64,000 nt of DNA from Alteribacter populi (GTDB taxonomy: Bacteria; Bacillota; Bacilli; Bacillales; Salisediminibacteriaceae): NCBI RefSeq assembly GCF_002352765.1, contig NZ_KZ293963.1, positions 2,440,368 through 2,504,367 of the forward strand, written 5' to 3'. This document shows positions 1 through 8,632 of this stretch, piece by piece. Within the stretch, counting starts at the first letter, position 1. Each line of letters starts with the position of its first letter. The translations under genes were made by a program, and so were the position numbers. The notes below the pieces were generated by a model that did not search any database, was not told the origin of the DNA, and was given only the letters and a program-made list of their open reading frames with translations.

Positions 1-886
1 TCATAGCTGCTGGAATGGCATACCCCTCCATTAACCCATACATGAAAGCAGAAGCATAGGAGTCACCAGCACCAAATGTTTTTAACACCTTCGTTTTAAA
101 AGTACATCCTTGGTAACTCTCACCTTCATTTGAGTACGCAATCGATCCTCCAGCACCATGTTTAATGACAACGATTTTCGCGTTATAAGAAAACCACTTT
201 TCGGCCGTTACTCTATCATCCGCATGTTCAAATTTTAATAGCTTTTCCATCATGTCGAATTCTTCACGCGTTCCAATAATGACATCACATTTTTCTGCTG
301 CTAAGTTATAATAAACAGCCGTCTCAGCCTCTGATTGCCAAGTGTAGGGGCGATAGTCTAAATCAAAAAATACAACGACATCATGTTTTCTTGCATATTC
401 TAATGCTAAAAATACAGCTTCCCTTGAGGGGCTTTTTGCTAGTGCTGTCCCTGAAATTAATAGAGACTTTGAACTCATGATATATTGTTCTGATACTTCA
501 GATGTATTTAAATTTAAATCTGCGACATTATCTCTATACATTAAAATACTACAATCTTCTGGACTTTTAATTTCTGTAAAAGCAAGTCCAGTCACAGCAC
601 CGCTTGTATCTGTAGCAATACTTTCTGTATTGATCTGATTATCTTCTAAATAGGTTGTGATAAAACGCCCCATCTGATCGTCTGAAACTTTACCGATAAA
701 TCCTGTTTTAAGCCCAAGACGGGAGGTGCCTATTGCAATGTTTGCTGGAGAACCTCCCACATATTTTGTAAACGTTTTGGTTTCTTCCATAGGCCTTAAC
801 GTTTCATTAGCATTTAAATCAACGCATATCCGTCCTAATCCAATGACATCAAGAGACCGGTTTTCTGAAAAAGAAATTCCATTCAT
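1..886 (-). CDS. iolC: 5-dehydro-2-deoxygluconokinase IolC (partial, C-terminus beyond the left edge)
   Basis: PfkB-family sugar kinase, about 295 residues visible. In myo-inositol breakdown IolC phosphorylates 2-deoxy-5-keto-D-gluconate (DKG) to DKG-6-phosphate in the cytoplasm. The N-terminus has the IolC-like stretch SLDVIGLGRICVDLN, then the PfkB signature VGGSPANIAIGTSRLGL. The ATP/anion-hole motif FGAGDSYASAF is close to the window edge, so only the last few dozen residues are missing. The ATG at 886 follows AGGAGG with good spacing. It is the last visible gene of the run that includes iolG and iolB. iolA, iolD and iolE are not in the window and may lie to the left. The function is well supported by motif and context. 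Confidence 0.92.
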   Translation of the reverse strand, partial: MNGISFSENRSLDVIGLGRICVDLNANETLRPMEETKTFTKYVGGSPANIAIGTSRLGLKTGFIGKVSDDQMGRFITTYLEDNQINTESIATDTSGAVTGLAFTEIKSPEDCSILMYRDNVADLNLNTSEVSEQYIMSSKSLLISGTALAKSPSREAVFLALEYARKHDVVVFFDLDYRPYTWQSEAETAVYYNLAAEKCDVIIGTREEFDMMEKLLKFEHADDRVTAEKWFSYNAKIVVIKHGAGGSIAYSNEGESYQGCTFKTKVLKTFGAGDSYASAFMYGLMEGYAIPAAM

Positions 887-918
887 GTCGATTACCTCCT
901 TAAAATAGATTAAGAGAG

Positions 919-1734
919 TTATTTTTTCATCACATTTTCAAATAGCCATTCATGATCTGGATCATTGCGAAACTTCCATGTTCGAACAGGTCCTGCCATT
1001 ACATTTAAATAATACGAACGATAACCTGGAATGGCAGAAACCGGATGATACCCTTCTGGAACTAGTACAACATTTCGATGTTCAACAGCCATTGGCTCAT
1101 CTAAAGTGCGATCATCATTATATACGCGTTGGAAAACAAATCCACTACTTGGATTAATTTCATGATAATAGGTTTCCTCTAAATATGACTCTTCATCTAA
1201 ATTATTTTGATCATGCTTATGAGGAGGGTAACTTGAAGTATTTCCTTCTGGGGTAAATACCTCAACTACTAATAAACTATCTGCCAGCTCCTGCTCGGGA
1301 AGAATGTTATGAACCTTTCTTTCCATCTTTCCGTGTCCACGATCTTCAACCCCTACTTTTGCAGGTGGTATCAAACGAGCTTCGTATGTCCCTATCCCTG
1401 GAGCCAAACATACCGCCAACTCCACATCTGTTAATGCTTTAACTTCATATTGATCATGATTGGGTACATAAACTGAATAGGGGGGTACACCTTCGAATAT
1501 ACTCATTCTTTCCCCAATATTCGGAAAAGTTTTTTCCGAGGTATGTACATCAGCCTTCCCACTTAATAAAACAAGACACGCTTCCTTATCGTTTGTTTTA
1601 CGAGTAAGCTCTTCTCCCTTTTTTAAGGAGTAAACTTCAAATCCAACGTATTCCCACCCAGCTGATTCAGGAGTGACCTCAATAATATTCCCGTCTTCCT
1701 TGCGACCGTGTGGTTTAATTAGTAAGTTAGTCAT
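919..1734 (-). CDS. iolB: 5-deoxy-glucuronate isomerase IolB
   Basis: 271 residues, the usual length for IolB. It isomerises 5-deoxy-D-glucuronate to 2-deoxy-5-keto-D-gluconate, the substrate of the IolC kinase next door. The bicupin fold shows in the conserved metal-ligand stretch SYPPHKHDQ (two His) and in the later EETYYHEINPSSGF segment, both typical of the family. The C-terminal NVMAGPVRTWKFRNDPDHEW is an IolB hallmark. An AGGAGG site precedes the ATG. It lies between iolG (22 bp upstream) and iolC (32 bp downstream), so co-transcription is very likely. No signal peptide or membrane segment is visible. Confidence 0.95.
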   Translation of the reverse strand: MTNLLIKPHGRKEDGNIIEVTPESAGWEYVGFEVYSLKKGEELTRKTNDKEACLVLLSGKADVHTSEKTFPNIGERMSIFEGVPPYSVYVPNHDQYEVKALTDVELAVCLAPGIGTYEARLIPPAKVGVEDRGHGKMERKVHNILPEQELADSLLVVEVFTPEGNTSSYPPHKHDQNNLDEESYLEETYYHEINPSSGFVFQRVYNDDRTLDEPMAVEHRNVVLVPEGYHPVSAIPGYRSYYLNVMAGPVRTWKFRNDPDHEWLFENVMKK

Positions 1735-1756
1735 TTGCTTTCCTCCTTTTATTTGC

Positions 1757-2752
1757 TTAAAGCTTTACCGGAGTTCCCATTTCCAATGACTTCTTCGCGG
1801 CATTTGCCATTCGCTCAGCTTCTAAACCATCGTTTATCGTACATAACGTCTTTGTATCATGTTTGATCGAATCAAAAAATGCACGTAATTCACAAATGTA
1901 TGCTTTTTGATATCTTTCTAAAAAGAAATGTTTTGGATTATCTTGAAGAGTGCCATTTTTACCTAACTTCTTAACAGTGGAGGTTAAATCATTATCTGCT
2001 TGAAGGCATCCTTTTGAACCGAATACTTCAATTCTTTGATCATAACCATAAATCGCTTCTCTACTATTATCAATGACACCAATGGCTCCATTAGCAAACT
2101 TGAGGGTAATAATTGCCGTGTCGATGTCATTGAATTCTTTAAATACGGGATCAACTAAGTTAGTACCCGTGGCAAAGACTTCTTCAACGTCAGAGCCACT
2201 TAAAAACCTTGCCATATCGAAATCATGAATCGTCATATCCATGAACAAACCACCAGAGGATTTAATATACTCAGGCGGTGGAGCCTCAGGATCACGGGAA
2301 GTTATCTTTATGATGTGAGCATTACCGACCTCTCCAGTTCTCACCCCATTTTCAACTTGACTGAAGTGCGGATCAAAACGTCTATTAAAGCCAACTTGAA
2401 ATTTTATATTTGATGCTTCTACAACACTATGAATCTTATATGTCTCGTTAATATCAAAAGTAATTGGCTTTTCACAAAAAATGTGCTTTCCGGCTTCTAT
2501 TGCTTCATAAATAATTTCAGCATGCACTATCGTTGGGGCACAAACTAAAACAGCATCTATCATTTCATCATTAAGGATTTCTCTATAATTTGTTGACACC
2601 TTAGGGATTCCCTTGCTTCTCACCCAATCCTTAATGGGCTCAATATATAAGTCGGAAATGGCTTTGACATGAACATCTTGAAATGATAGCAGATTTTCCG
2701 CATGCAGCTTACCAATTCTCCCTGCTCCAATAATTCCAACATTTAATTTCAT
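1757..2752 (-). CDS. iolG: Inositol 2-dehydrogenase IolG (Gfo/Idh/MocA family)
   Basis: 331 residues. It oxidises myo-inositol to scyllo-inosose with NAD+. The N-terminal Rossmann motif is VGIIGAGRIGKLHAEN (residues 5-20), the family CEKPI lies near residues 93-97 with the catalytic Lys, and MDMTIHDFDM (171-180) supplies Asp172 and His176, positions that match the known catalytic Asp/His of the B. subtilis enzyme. It lies 56 bp downstream of the LacI gene and directly upstream of iolB. Related Gfo/Idh enzymes act on other cyclitols or sugars, so chiro-inositol or scyllo-inositol is also possible, but the iolB/iolC context favours inositol. Confidence 0.9.
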   Translation of the reverse strand: MKLNVGIIGAGRIGKLHAENLLSFQDVHVKAISDLYIEPIKDWVRSKGIPKVSTNYREILNDEMIDAVLVCAPTIVHAEIIYEAIEAGKHIFCEKPITFDINETYKIHSVVEASNIKFQVGFNRRFDPHFSQVENGVRTGEVGNAHIIKITSRDPEAPPPEYIKSSGGLFMDMTIHDFDMARFLSGSDVEEVFATGTNLVDPVFKEFNDIDTAIITLKFANGAIGVIDNSREAIYGYDQRIEVFGSKGCLQADNDLTSTVKKLGKNGTLQDNPKHFFLERYQKAYICELRAFFDSIKHDTKTLCTINDGLEAERMANAAKKSLEMGTPVKL

Positions 2753-2808
2753 TTCGATTCCCTCTTTGTTTAATTAATCTCTCAATCCTATTTTCATGCA
2801 CACTTCAG

Positions 2809-3879
2809 CTATTCTATTTTGATAAAATCACTACCCAGTGTCCTCTTAGATCCTTTAGCTATTTCACATGAACCCCGAACATTAAAACGAGCTTTTACAA
2901 TCTTTGATTTAGACCTTTCATGCTCACCAATTCCTATTTGAGCAAATAACATACGGACCGATTCATACCCTAACTTTGTTGCGTGCATATCAACAGTTGA
3001 CAATGGCGGGTCTAGTTCATGAGAAAGAACTAAGTCATCACTTAGTGCCACGATTGAAACGTCATCAGGGACTTTTAGGTCCAATTCTTTTAATGCTCGT
3101 ATCGCACCCAAAGCTACTTTATCCGTATCTACGATAATAGCTGTGAACCTCTCCTTTTCGTTTCGGAAACATTCCATTACCTTTTCGTATCCATATACAC
3201 TTGGGTCTCCTTTTAAGGTATCTTTGAAAATGATTTTTGATGAATTTGTGGATATATTTAAATCATGAAAAGCTTTAAGATAACCTTTTTCCCTTACCTT
3301 TGAAACCGTCATAAGGGTGGGAGCATTTAAATAAAGGATTCTTTCATGCCCTTTTTTCAAAAGGTAAGTTGTTATTTCTTTAGCAATTTCAACATTATTA
3401 TTATCTACATAAGGAGCTTTACCTAAATATTCTTCAGGTGGCTGACCAATGACCACAAATGGGATATCAAAATGAGTGAGGTATTCCATACGATTATCAT
3501 CAGCACGTGGATCTAATAGAATAACCCCGTCCATTGCGTCTCTTGAAATATAGGGGAGTTCAAGTTGGTCTTGGGATAACGTATCAATTAATATCCGATA
3601 ATTTTGTAACGATGCTTCCGTAATGACGCCATTAATTAAATTCGTGTGAAACGTACTTAATGATAAGTTTTTAGAATACGGAATGTTAAGCGAAATGGTC
3701 ATTGTTTTCTTTGTGACTAAACTACGAGCAATATGGTTCGGTGTATATTTTAAATCTTTTGCTGCTTCCAACACTCTCTTTTTAACCTTTTCACTGATAG
3801 GGCGTTTCTGACTAAATACGTTAGAAACAGTCCCTTTTGAGACGTTGGCTCTTTTGGCAACATCATCAATTTTAGCCAT
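2809..3879 (-). CDS. LacI-family transcriptional regulator of the inositol/ABC locus
   Basis: 356 residues. An N-terminal LacI helix-turn-helix (AKIDDVAKRANVSKGTVSNV, residues 2-21) with hinge helix near residue 50 is followed by a periplasmic-binding-protein-like effector domain. The start overlaps the end of the PHP gene by 8 bp, so the regulator is embedded in the transporter-catabolic operon. B. subtilis uses the DeoR-type IolR for its iol genes, so a LacI regulator here is a different solution. The likely operators are the TTAAACCGGTTTAA palindromes at 8454, 8521 and 10492. That assignment is inferred from proximity and from the symmetric CG core expected of LacI sites. Confidence 0.9.
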   Translation of the reverse strand: MAKIDDVAKRANVSKGTVSNVFSQKRPISEKVKKRVLEAAKDLKYTPNHIARSLVTKKTMTISLNIPYSKNLSLSTFHTNLINGVITEASLQNYRILIDTLSQDQLELPYISRDAMDGVILLDPRADDNRMEYLTHFDIPFVVIGQPPEEYLGKAPYVDNNNVEIAKEITTYLLKKGHERILYLNAPTLMTVSKVREKGYLKAFHDLNISTNSSKIIFKDTLKGDPSVYGYEKVMECFRNEKERFTAIIVDTDKVALGAIRALKELDLKVPDDVSIVALSDDLVLSHELDPPLSTVDMHATKLGYESVRMLFAQIGIGEHERSKSKIVKARFNVRGSCEIAKGSKRTLGSDFIKIE

Positions 3880-5179
3880 TGCTATCAGCCCCTGTTGTCT
3901 TTAAAAATATCGGATTGCTTATCGCTTGAGGAGTAAAGTCTTGTAACTGTTTATCTTCCCCCCATAATTCTATTCGGTAAAAACTGTTAGAGGGTTTAAC
4001 CTGAAATGTTAACCGATGATTACCTTGATTTAAGGTACGTTCAAATGATAAGCCATCTGATGAATATACTTTCATTCTCCCGCCATTAAAGCTTTCAATG
4101 GTAACATGCAAATCAAGATAGCTGGACTCTTCTGAAACCAGCAAGGTTTCTCCCATCCTATGACCATTTATCTCCAAATCTATTAATGGTCCTTCTGGAG
4201 AGGAGGCTATGCATGCTCTACCCTCCTTTATTGCTCCCAAAATTCCTTCGGGGCTATGTTTAGAGGCTTTTATAAAAGTTGTCGGACCACCGTATTTAAT
4301 CCATTCATCAGGACCATGCTTATCACTACCACCTAAAGCAATCATCCGTTTTCCTAACCCTAGCTGACTCTGCCACCAATGCAATGTCCGCAAATTTCTC
4401 TCTCGCCAAGGGCCGTTCCATACCTCAACATAATCAAATTCAAACTCTTCAAGCCCCCATTCCCACCAGCAATGATCGCAGTGAGGGTGATTAACAGAAA
4501 TCAGTGCACCATTTGCTTCACCTTCCGCAATGACATGTTTCACATCAGCCATTGATTGACATCTGAAATCATTAAACGGTTTTTTCACTCCGTAAAAATT
4601 ACTATGACCTCGATTTGTCGTCAACTCTACTGCAGGGATAATGACTAAATCTTCTTGAGGTTCGAACGCCTCATTTTGACTAAACGTATTATGATCTGTT
4701 AAAGCAATATACTCCAGGCCGGCTTCTTTGGCATTCACTATCACTTCTGATAATGAATAGGGAGAGTCACTATGATTTGAATGCATATGCAAATCTCCTT
4801 TTATCCACCGAGGGGCTTCGGGTTGCATATCAACCTTCACTTCTACGTTGCATACTCCTTTTACCTTATACGCGTTCAACACGACTCCCCATTTTCCAGG
4901 ATCAATTTCTTCAATTAAATAGCCTGGAGTAGCTCTGTCTTCCCTAACAAAAATGCTTCTCCTAGCACCACCGCTCCAACCCTTCATCCCAGAAGGTCCT
5001 TCAAGGCCTAAATCAATAGTATTTCCCTTTTCATTTTTCACGATTAAACGAACATTAATTTCTTCAATAGCTTCTGGAACATCAAAGTGAAGTGTGATAT
5101 ATTCTCCTTGTCTTTCTTCTGATATGCTTTCTTTCAGTGTCAGCGTTATCTTATCTGAGGTTAATATCGGTTTATTCAT
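3872..5179 (-). CDS. PHP-domain metallohydrolase (CehA/McbA-like)
   Basis: 435 residues. The first ~120 residues look like a beta-rich domain, followed by a PHP metal-binding domain that begins WIKGDLHMHSNHSDSPYSL (residues ~125-143) and contains ALTDHNTFS, NHPHCDHCWW and ALGGSDKHG, all metal-ligand motifs of the PHP fold. A further beta-rich segment of ~90 residues closes the protein. PHP proteins of this type hydrolyse phosphoesters or phosphodiesters. No signal peptide is visible, so it is probably cytoplasmic. It overlaps the permease gene by 1 bp and the LacI gene by 8 bp. Its place between an importer and iol genes suggests it processes the imported compound, perhaps an inositol phosphodiester. 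The exact substrate is unknown. Confidence 0.8.
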   Translation of the reverse strand: MNKPILTSDKITLTLKESISEERQGEYITLHFDVPEAIEEINVRLIVKNEKGNTIDLGLEGPSGMKGWSGGARRSIFVREDRATPGYLIEEIDPGKWGVVLNAYKVKGVCNVEVKVDMQPEAPRWIKGDLHMHSNHSDSPYSLSEVIVNAKEAGLEYIALTDHNTFSQNEAFEPQEDLVIIPAVELTTNRGHSNFYGVKKPFNDFRCQSMADVKHVIAEGEANGALISVNHPHCDHCWWEWGLEEFEFDYVEVWNGPWRERNLRTLHWWQSQLGLGKRMIALGGSDKHGPDEWIKYGGPTTFIKASKHSPEGILGAIKEGRACIASSPEGPLIDLEINGHRMGETLLVSEESSYLDLHVTIESFNGGRMKVYSSDGLSFERTLNQGNHRLTFQVKPSNSFYRIELWGEDKQLQDFTPQAISNPIFLKTTGADSNG

Positions 5180-6030
5180 CAGTCTTTCATCCCACTCCCT
5201 ATACCACCTAAGCCTTTTTCAAATAGTGGTTGTAATGTGAAATAAAGGATCATCATAGGCACCGCTGCTGTTGTAGCCCCTGCCATAATTAAAGACCATT
5301 CAATGTTATGTTCGGTTTGAAATCTAGCCAAAGCAATTTGAATTGTATACATTTGCTCTGATCTAGCAACGGTTAAATGCCATAAATATTCATTCCAGTT
5401 CCCTAAGAACGTAAAAATGGCTACTAATCCTAAAGCAGGTTTACTTAGCGGCAAAATAATTCTCCAATAGACTTGAAATTTTGTACAACCATCAATCGCC
5501 GCTTGATCATCCAAATCTTTCGGTATAGATAGAAAGTATTGCCTTAATAAAAATATCGCAAATCCTGTGATAGCAGTAGGAATAATGAGACCCGCATAGC
5601 TGTCTAACCAACCTGAAGGCCCTGTAAATGGAATATTGCGGATCATTGCAAACAATGGAACAACCATTAAGCCAGCTGGCACCATCATCGTTGCTAAAAC
5701 TCCAAGAAACAAACCATTTCTTCCCGGAAATTCTAACCTCGCAAATGCGAAAGCTGCTAAAGAAGCAAAAAACACATTCATAGCTGTAGCAATGGTTGCC
5801 ACAATAACACTATTCATAAAGGCAGTCGGTAATATTGTTCCTTGCCAAATTCTTGCATAGTTTTCCCAATGAAGCTCTGTAGGTATAATCTTTGGCGGCC
5901 ATGCCATTACATCCCCTTGGCTTTTTAATGAAGTAGCTAACATCCATAAATAGGGCCCTACAAACCCAATTAAAACAATTGTTGCTAAAGTATAAATAAT
6001 AATTTTATTTATTCTCTTCTTTTTCGCCAT
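5179..6030 (-). CDS. Carbohydrate ABC transporter permease (MalG type)
   Basis: 283 residues with about six membrane helices. The cytoplasmic EAA loop reads DLDDQAAIDGCTKFQVYWR followed by IILPLSKPALG, the contact site for the ATPase. It forms the membrane channel with the next upstream permease, and the lipoprotein at 7043-8404 delivers the substrate. The gene overlaps the PHP gene by one base and is 2 bp from the other permease. No ATP-binding gene is present, which is usual for this transporter class in Bacillaceae, where a shared MsmX-type ATPase is encoded elsewhere. The substrate is inferred only from the iol context. Confidence 0.93.
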   Translation of the reverse strand: MAKKKRINKIIIYTLATIVLIGFVGPYLWMLATSLKSQGDVMAWPPKIIPTELHWENYARIWQGTILPTAFMNSVIVATIATAMNVFFASLAAFAFARLEFPGRNGLFLGVLATMMVPAGLMVVPLFAMIRNIPFTGPSGWLDSYAGLIIPTAITGFAIFLLRQYFLSIPKDLDDQAAIDGCTKFQVYWRIILPLSKPALGLVAIFTFLGNWNEYLWHLTVARSEQMYTIQIALARFQTEHNIEWSLIMAGATTAAVPMMILYFTLQPLFEKGLGGIGSGMKD

Positions 6031-6032
6031 GT

Positions 6033-6968
6033 TTACTCACTCCTAGAGGAAAGCTTTAAGTTTAACCAAGTCACTAAGAATAAGAACGGGAATATAAATA
6101 GTGATAGGGTTGCGCCATAGCCAACATAGTTAAACTCAAACGATTGTTGCCACACGTATTTAATCGCTACTAATGTACTGTTTCGAGGTCCTCCATCCGT
6201 TAATACGTCCACAATCGCAACGACTTGGAAAGAACCAATGATTGACATGACCATACAGTATACTGAAATAGGCATAATCGAAGGGATGGTAATCTTCCAG
6301 AACTTATGCCATCCATTTGCACCGTCAATTTCAGCTGCCTCGTAATATGATTTTGGAACTCCTTCAAGACCGGCAAGAAAGATAGGAATGTTATAAGACG
6401 CCCCGCGCCATGAACCTACAAATATTAGAATCACCATAGCCCAAAACGGATCTAGCAACCAATTTGTTGGCTGAGCAATTCCAATCGTTGTTAAAAAGTA
6501 ATTCATAATCCCTAAATTGTGATCAAAGATCCATAAGAAAATCATAGCTGAAATAACATCCGAGGTTACGGCTGGTAAGAAGTAAAACACTTTATAAAAG
6601 CGTCTGCCATGAAAAGCTCTGTTTAATAAAACAGCTATACACAAAGCAGCAAACAACCCAAGAAACATGGAACCAAATGTATAAATCATCGTATTCCCGA
6701 TACTTTTCCAAAACACGCCGTCCGACATTAACCTAGAATAATTATCCAGACCTATAAAGGTGGGGGAATCAGGTAATCGGTAACGATGAAAACTAAGATA
6801 TACAAGGTAAATAATCGGTACAAATGAAAATGTAAACAATAAAGATACTGCGGGAAAAACGAACATATATGAGCCAAGGTAGTCTTTCCATCTGTTTTTC
6901 TTTTTTACTTTAGTAGGTAAGGGAGAGTGTTTTGCAGTAGCCACTGAACTATTCTGCTTTGGTATCAT
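6033..6968 (-). CDS. Carbohydrate ABC transporter permease (MalF/UgpA type)
   Basis: 311 residues. A basic cytoplasmic N-terminus is followed by about six membrane helices. The EAA loop is YYEAAEIDGANGWHKFWK followed by ITIPSIMP. It is the partner of the MalG-type permease that follows it. It lies 74 bp downstream of the binding-protein gene, in the standard order binding protein, MalF, MalG. The family imports oligosaccharides, polyols and glycerophosphodiesters, which fits a locus combining a PHP phosphoesterase with inositol enzymes. Confidence 0.93.
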   Translation of the reverse strand: MIPKQNSSVATAKHSPLPTKVKKKNRWKDYLGSYMFVFPAVSLLFTFSFVPIIYLVYLSFHRYRLPDSPTFIGLDNYSRLMSDGVFWKSIGNTMIYTFGSMFLGLFAALCIAVLLNRAFHGRRFYKVFYFLPAVTSDVISAMIFLWIFDHNLGIMNYFLTTIGIAQPTNWLLDPFWAMVILIFVGSWRGASYNIPIFLAGLEGVPKSYYEAAEIDGANGWHKFWKITIPSIMPISVYCMVMSIIGSFQVVAIVDVLTDGGPRNSTLVAIKYVWQQSFEFNYVGYGATLSLFIFPFLFLVTWLNLKLSSRSE

Positions 6969-7042
6969 TTATGTCACTCCTAATGATAGAGCAGGGTACA
7001 CTACCCCGTAGGTATACCCTGCCTAGTTAATATCTTTAGTCG

Positions 7043-8404
7043 TTATTGATTTTCTCTTTCAAATGCTTCTTCTGCTAACCTTTGTGCTTCATTAAATGCC
7101 TCTTCGACATCATCACCGTCGAATACATTTCTGAATGCCTGACCATGAGCATCATTTGCTTCAGGGAATGCTTCTAGATAGAATTGTTCAGCATAAGGTA
7201 ACGTCTCCACAAATGGTTCCAATAGCGGATCAGCATAAAGCTCATCTTCATATAAATGCTCTTTTACTGGGTGTCTTCCCATTTCAGCAGCCATTCTAAT
7301 TCCATACTTATCAGAAATGATCCACTTCATTAGCTCAAAGGAAATTTCTTTATTTTCTGAGCCTCTTGGTACGAACATACTCCCTCCACCAGCTACTGAA
7401 CCTCGATCAGATCCAGGAATCGGTGCCGTACCAACCTTGTCGTACATTTCCGGGAATTCATTTTCAATTCTGGAAATATCAAATGGACCCGAAACAATAG
7501 CAGCAGCACGTTCATTTCCAAACATCGCTACCGGGTGATCTGATTGTCTCGCCTGAGCTGGTGGAATTGGAGCTACATCATGGACTGTCGCTAACTCCGT
7601 ATACGCTTTGACAACTTCTTTAACGGTATCGTTATTTAAGTCGGGTTGAAATTGTCCCTCTACCTCTGTTAGCACATCTCCACCGGACGCTACAATAAAG
7701 CCATGTAACCCCCAGCCACTAGCTGAAGGAACAAAACCAGCTAGTCCGTCTTCCCCTTCAGAAACCGCTTTTGATACTTCTGTCAGTTCTTCTAACGTTG
7801 TCGGTGGTTCAAGTCCTTTTTCCTCAAACATCTCAGTGTTATAAAGGTAGAAGGTTGTATTAATATCGATAGGTACACCGTACTTTGTTCCTTCCCAAGT
7901 CACGTTATCCACTGCACCAGGTAAGAACTCATCTTCTGCTCCCCATTCTTCCCATAGGTCATCTACCGGTTCAGCTAACCCTTGACTTCCCATCGCAAAA
8001 GCATGATGGTGTGCTAAGTCAGGTGCAGCTCCGCCATTCACAGCTAAGCGAACTTGGTTTTGCATATCTTGCCATGTATGACCTGCTGTCTCGACTGTAA
8101 TGTTTGGGTACACTTCCATAAACTCCTCAATGGCATCAACGACAGGGGCTTCATCAACGTAATCTGCTGCTAACCATACTTCAATTGTTGTGTCATCCAA
8201 GTTAGCAATCTCCTCATTGAATTCTGGTAATCCTTCTGAAGCTAAGTCACGATCTGCTCCATCAGAATCTTGGCCTTGATCTTCACTTTGATCTGGATCA
8301 TCATCCCCGTTGTTCGCTTGGCTAGTTTCATCCGCATCCGAACAAGCTGTGAACAATACCAAACTAAAAGCTAAAACAAAAGACAGAAAGAAAAACTTTT
8401 TCAT
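7043..8404 (-). CDS. ABC transporter extracellular solute-binding lipoprotein
   Basis: 453 residues from the preferred start at 8404, which follows AAGGAGGG with 8-bp spacing. An upstream in-frame start at 8443 would add 13 basic residues and has no good site. The lipoprotein signal peptide ends with the lipobox FTAC, followed by a very acidic Asp/Glu/Gln-rich linker of about 40 residues. The rest is a family 1 solute-binding protein for sugars or related compounds. Acidic linkers and a generally acidic surface are common in halophilic and alkaliphilic Bacillaceae. It is the first gene of the transporter-iol operon, directly behind the operator and cre region. Confidence 0.92.
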   Translation of the reverse strand: MKKFFFLSFVLAFSLVLFTACSDADETSQANNGDDDPDQSEDQGQDSDGADRDLASEGLPEFNEEIANLDDTTIEVWLAADYVDEAPVVDAIEEFMEVYPNITVETAGHTWQDMQNQVRLAVNGGAAPDLAHHHAFAMGSQGLAEPVDDLWEEWGAEDEFLPGAVDNVTWEGTKYGVPIDINTTFYLYNTEMFEEKGLEPPTTLEELTEVSKAVSEGEDGLAGFVPSASGWGLHGFIVASGGDVLTEVEGQFQPDLNNDTVKEVVKAYTELATVHDVAPIPPAQARQSDHPVAMFGNERAAAIVSGPFDISRIENEFPEMYDKVGTAPIPGSDRGSVAGGGSMFVPRGSENKEISFELMKWIISDKYGIRMAAEMGRHPVKEHLYEDELYADPLLEPFVETLPYAEQFYLEAFPEANDAHGQAFRNVFDGDDVEEAFNEAQRLAEEAFERENQ

Positions 8405-8453
8405 TAAACGTACCCTCCTTTTTTGTTTTGCTTTCTTACCCATTTTTGATGAG

Positions 8454-8467
8454 TTAAACCGGTTTAA
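8454..8467. promoter_or_regulatory. LacI-type operator, proximal copy
   Basis: TTAAACCGGTTTAA is a perfect 14-bp palindrome with a central CG, the symmetry expected of LacI-family sites. It lies about 50 bp upstream of the binding-protein start and 54 bp from the second copy at 8521. The pair could allow looping or cooperative repression. Confidence 0.75.
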
Positions 8468-8520
8468 ATTAGTCGAAAAAAAATAGATTGTAATAGTAAG
8501 TCATGATTCAAACTAGATCA

Positions 8521-8536
8521 ATTAAACCGGTTTAAT
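8521..8536. promoter_or_regulatory. LacI-type operator, promoter-proximal copy
   Basis: ATTAAACCGGTTTAAT is a perfect 16-bp palindrome lying just downstream of the predicted minus-strand promoter at 8555-8583 and touching a cre-like site. A repressor bound here would block initiation or early elongation of the ABC-PHP-lacI-iol operon. The identical 16-mer recurs at 10492. Confidence 0.8.
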
Positions 8537-8549
8537 GAAAGCGTTCGCT
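8536..8549. promoter_or_regulatory. cre site (CcpA binding), near-consensus
   Basis: TGAAAGCGTTCGCT matches the B. subtilis cre consensus TGNNANCGNTNNCA at every defined position except the last. It lies at the predicted transcription start of the ABC-iol operon, so glucose repression through CcpA is expected. Confidence 0.65.
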
Positions 8550-8554
8550 TTTTG

Positions 8555-8583
8555 AATTTACTATATATTCAGTAAATTGTCAA
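8555..8583 (-). promoter_or_regulatory. Sigma-A promoter of the ABC-PHP-iol operon
   Basis: On the minus strand TTGACA (8583-8578) is followed by a 17-bp spacer and TAAATT (8560-8555). The -35 box is perfect and the -10 box matches four of six positions. Transcription would begin near 8548, inside the cre site and directly before the operator. Confidence 0.65.
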
Positions 8584-8632
8584 TAATATTTGGACTATTT
8601 AGAAAATGGAGTGTGGACCAATTTGAGATCCT

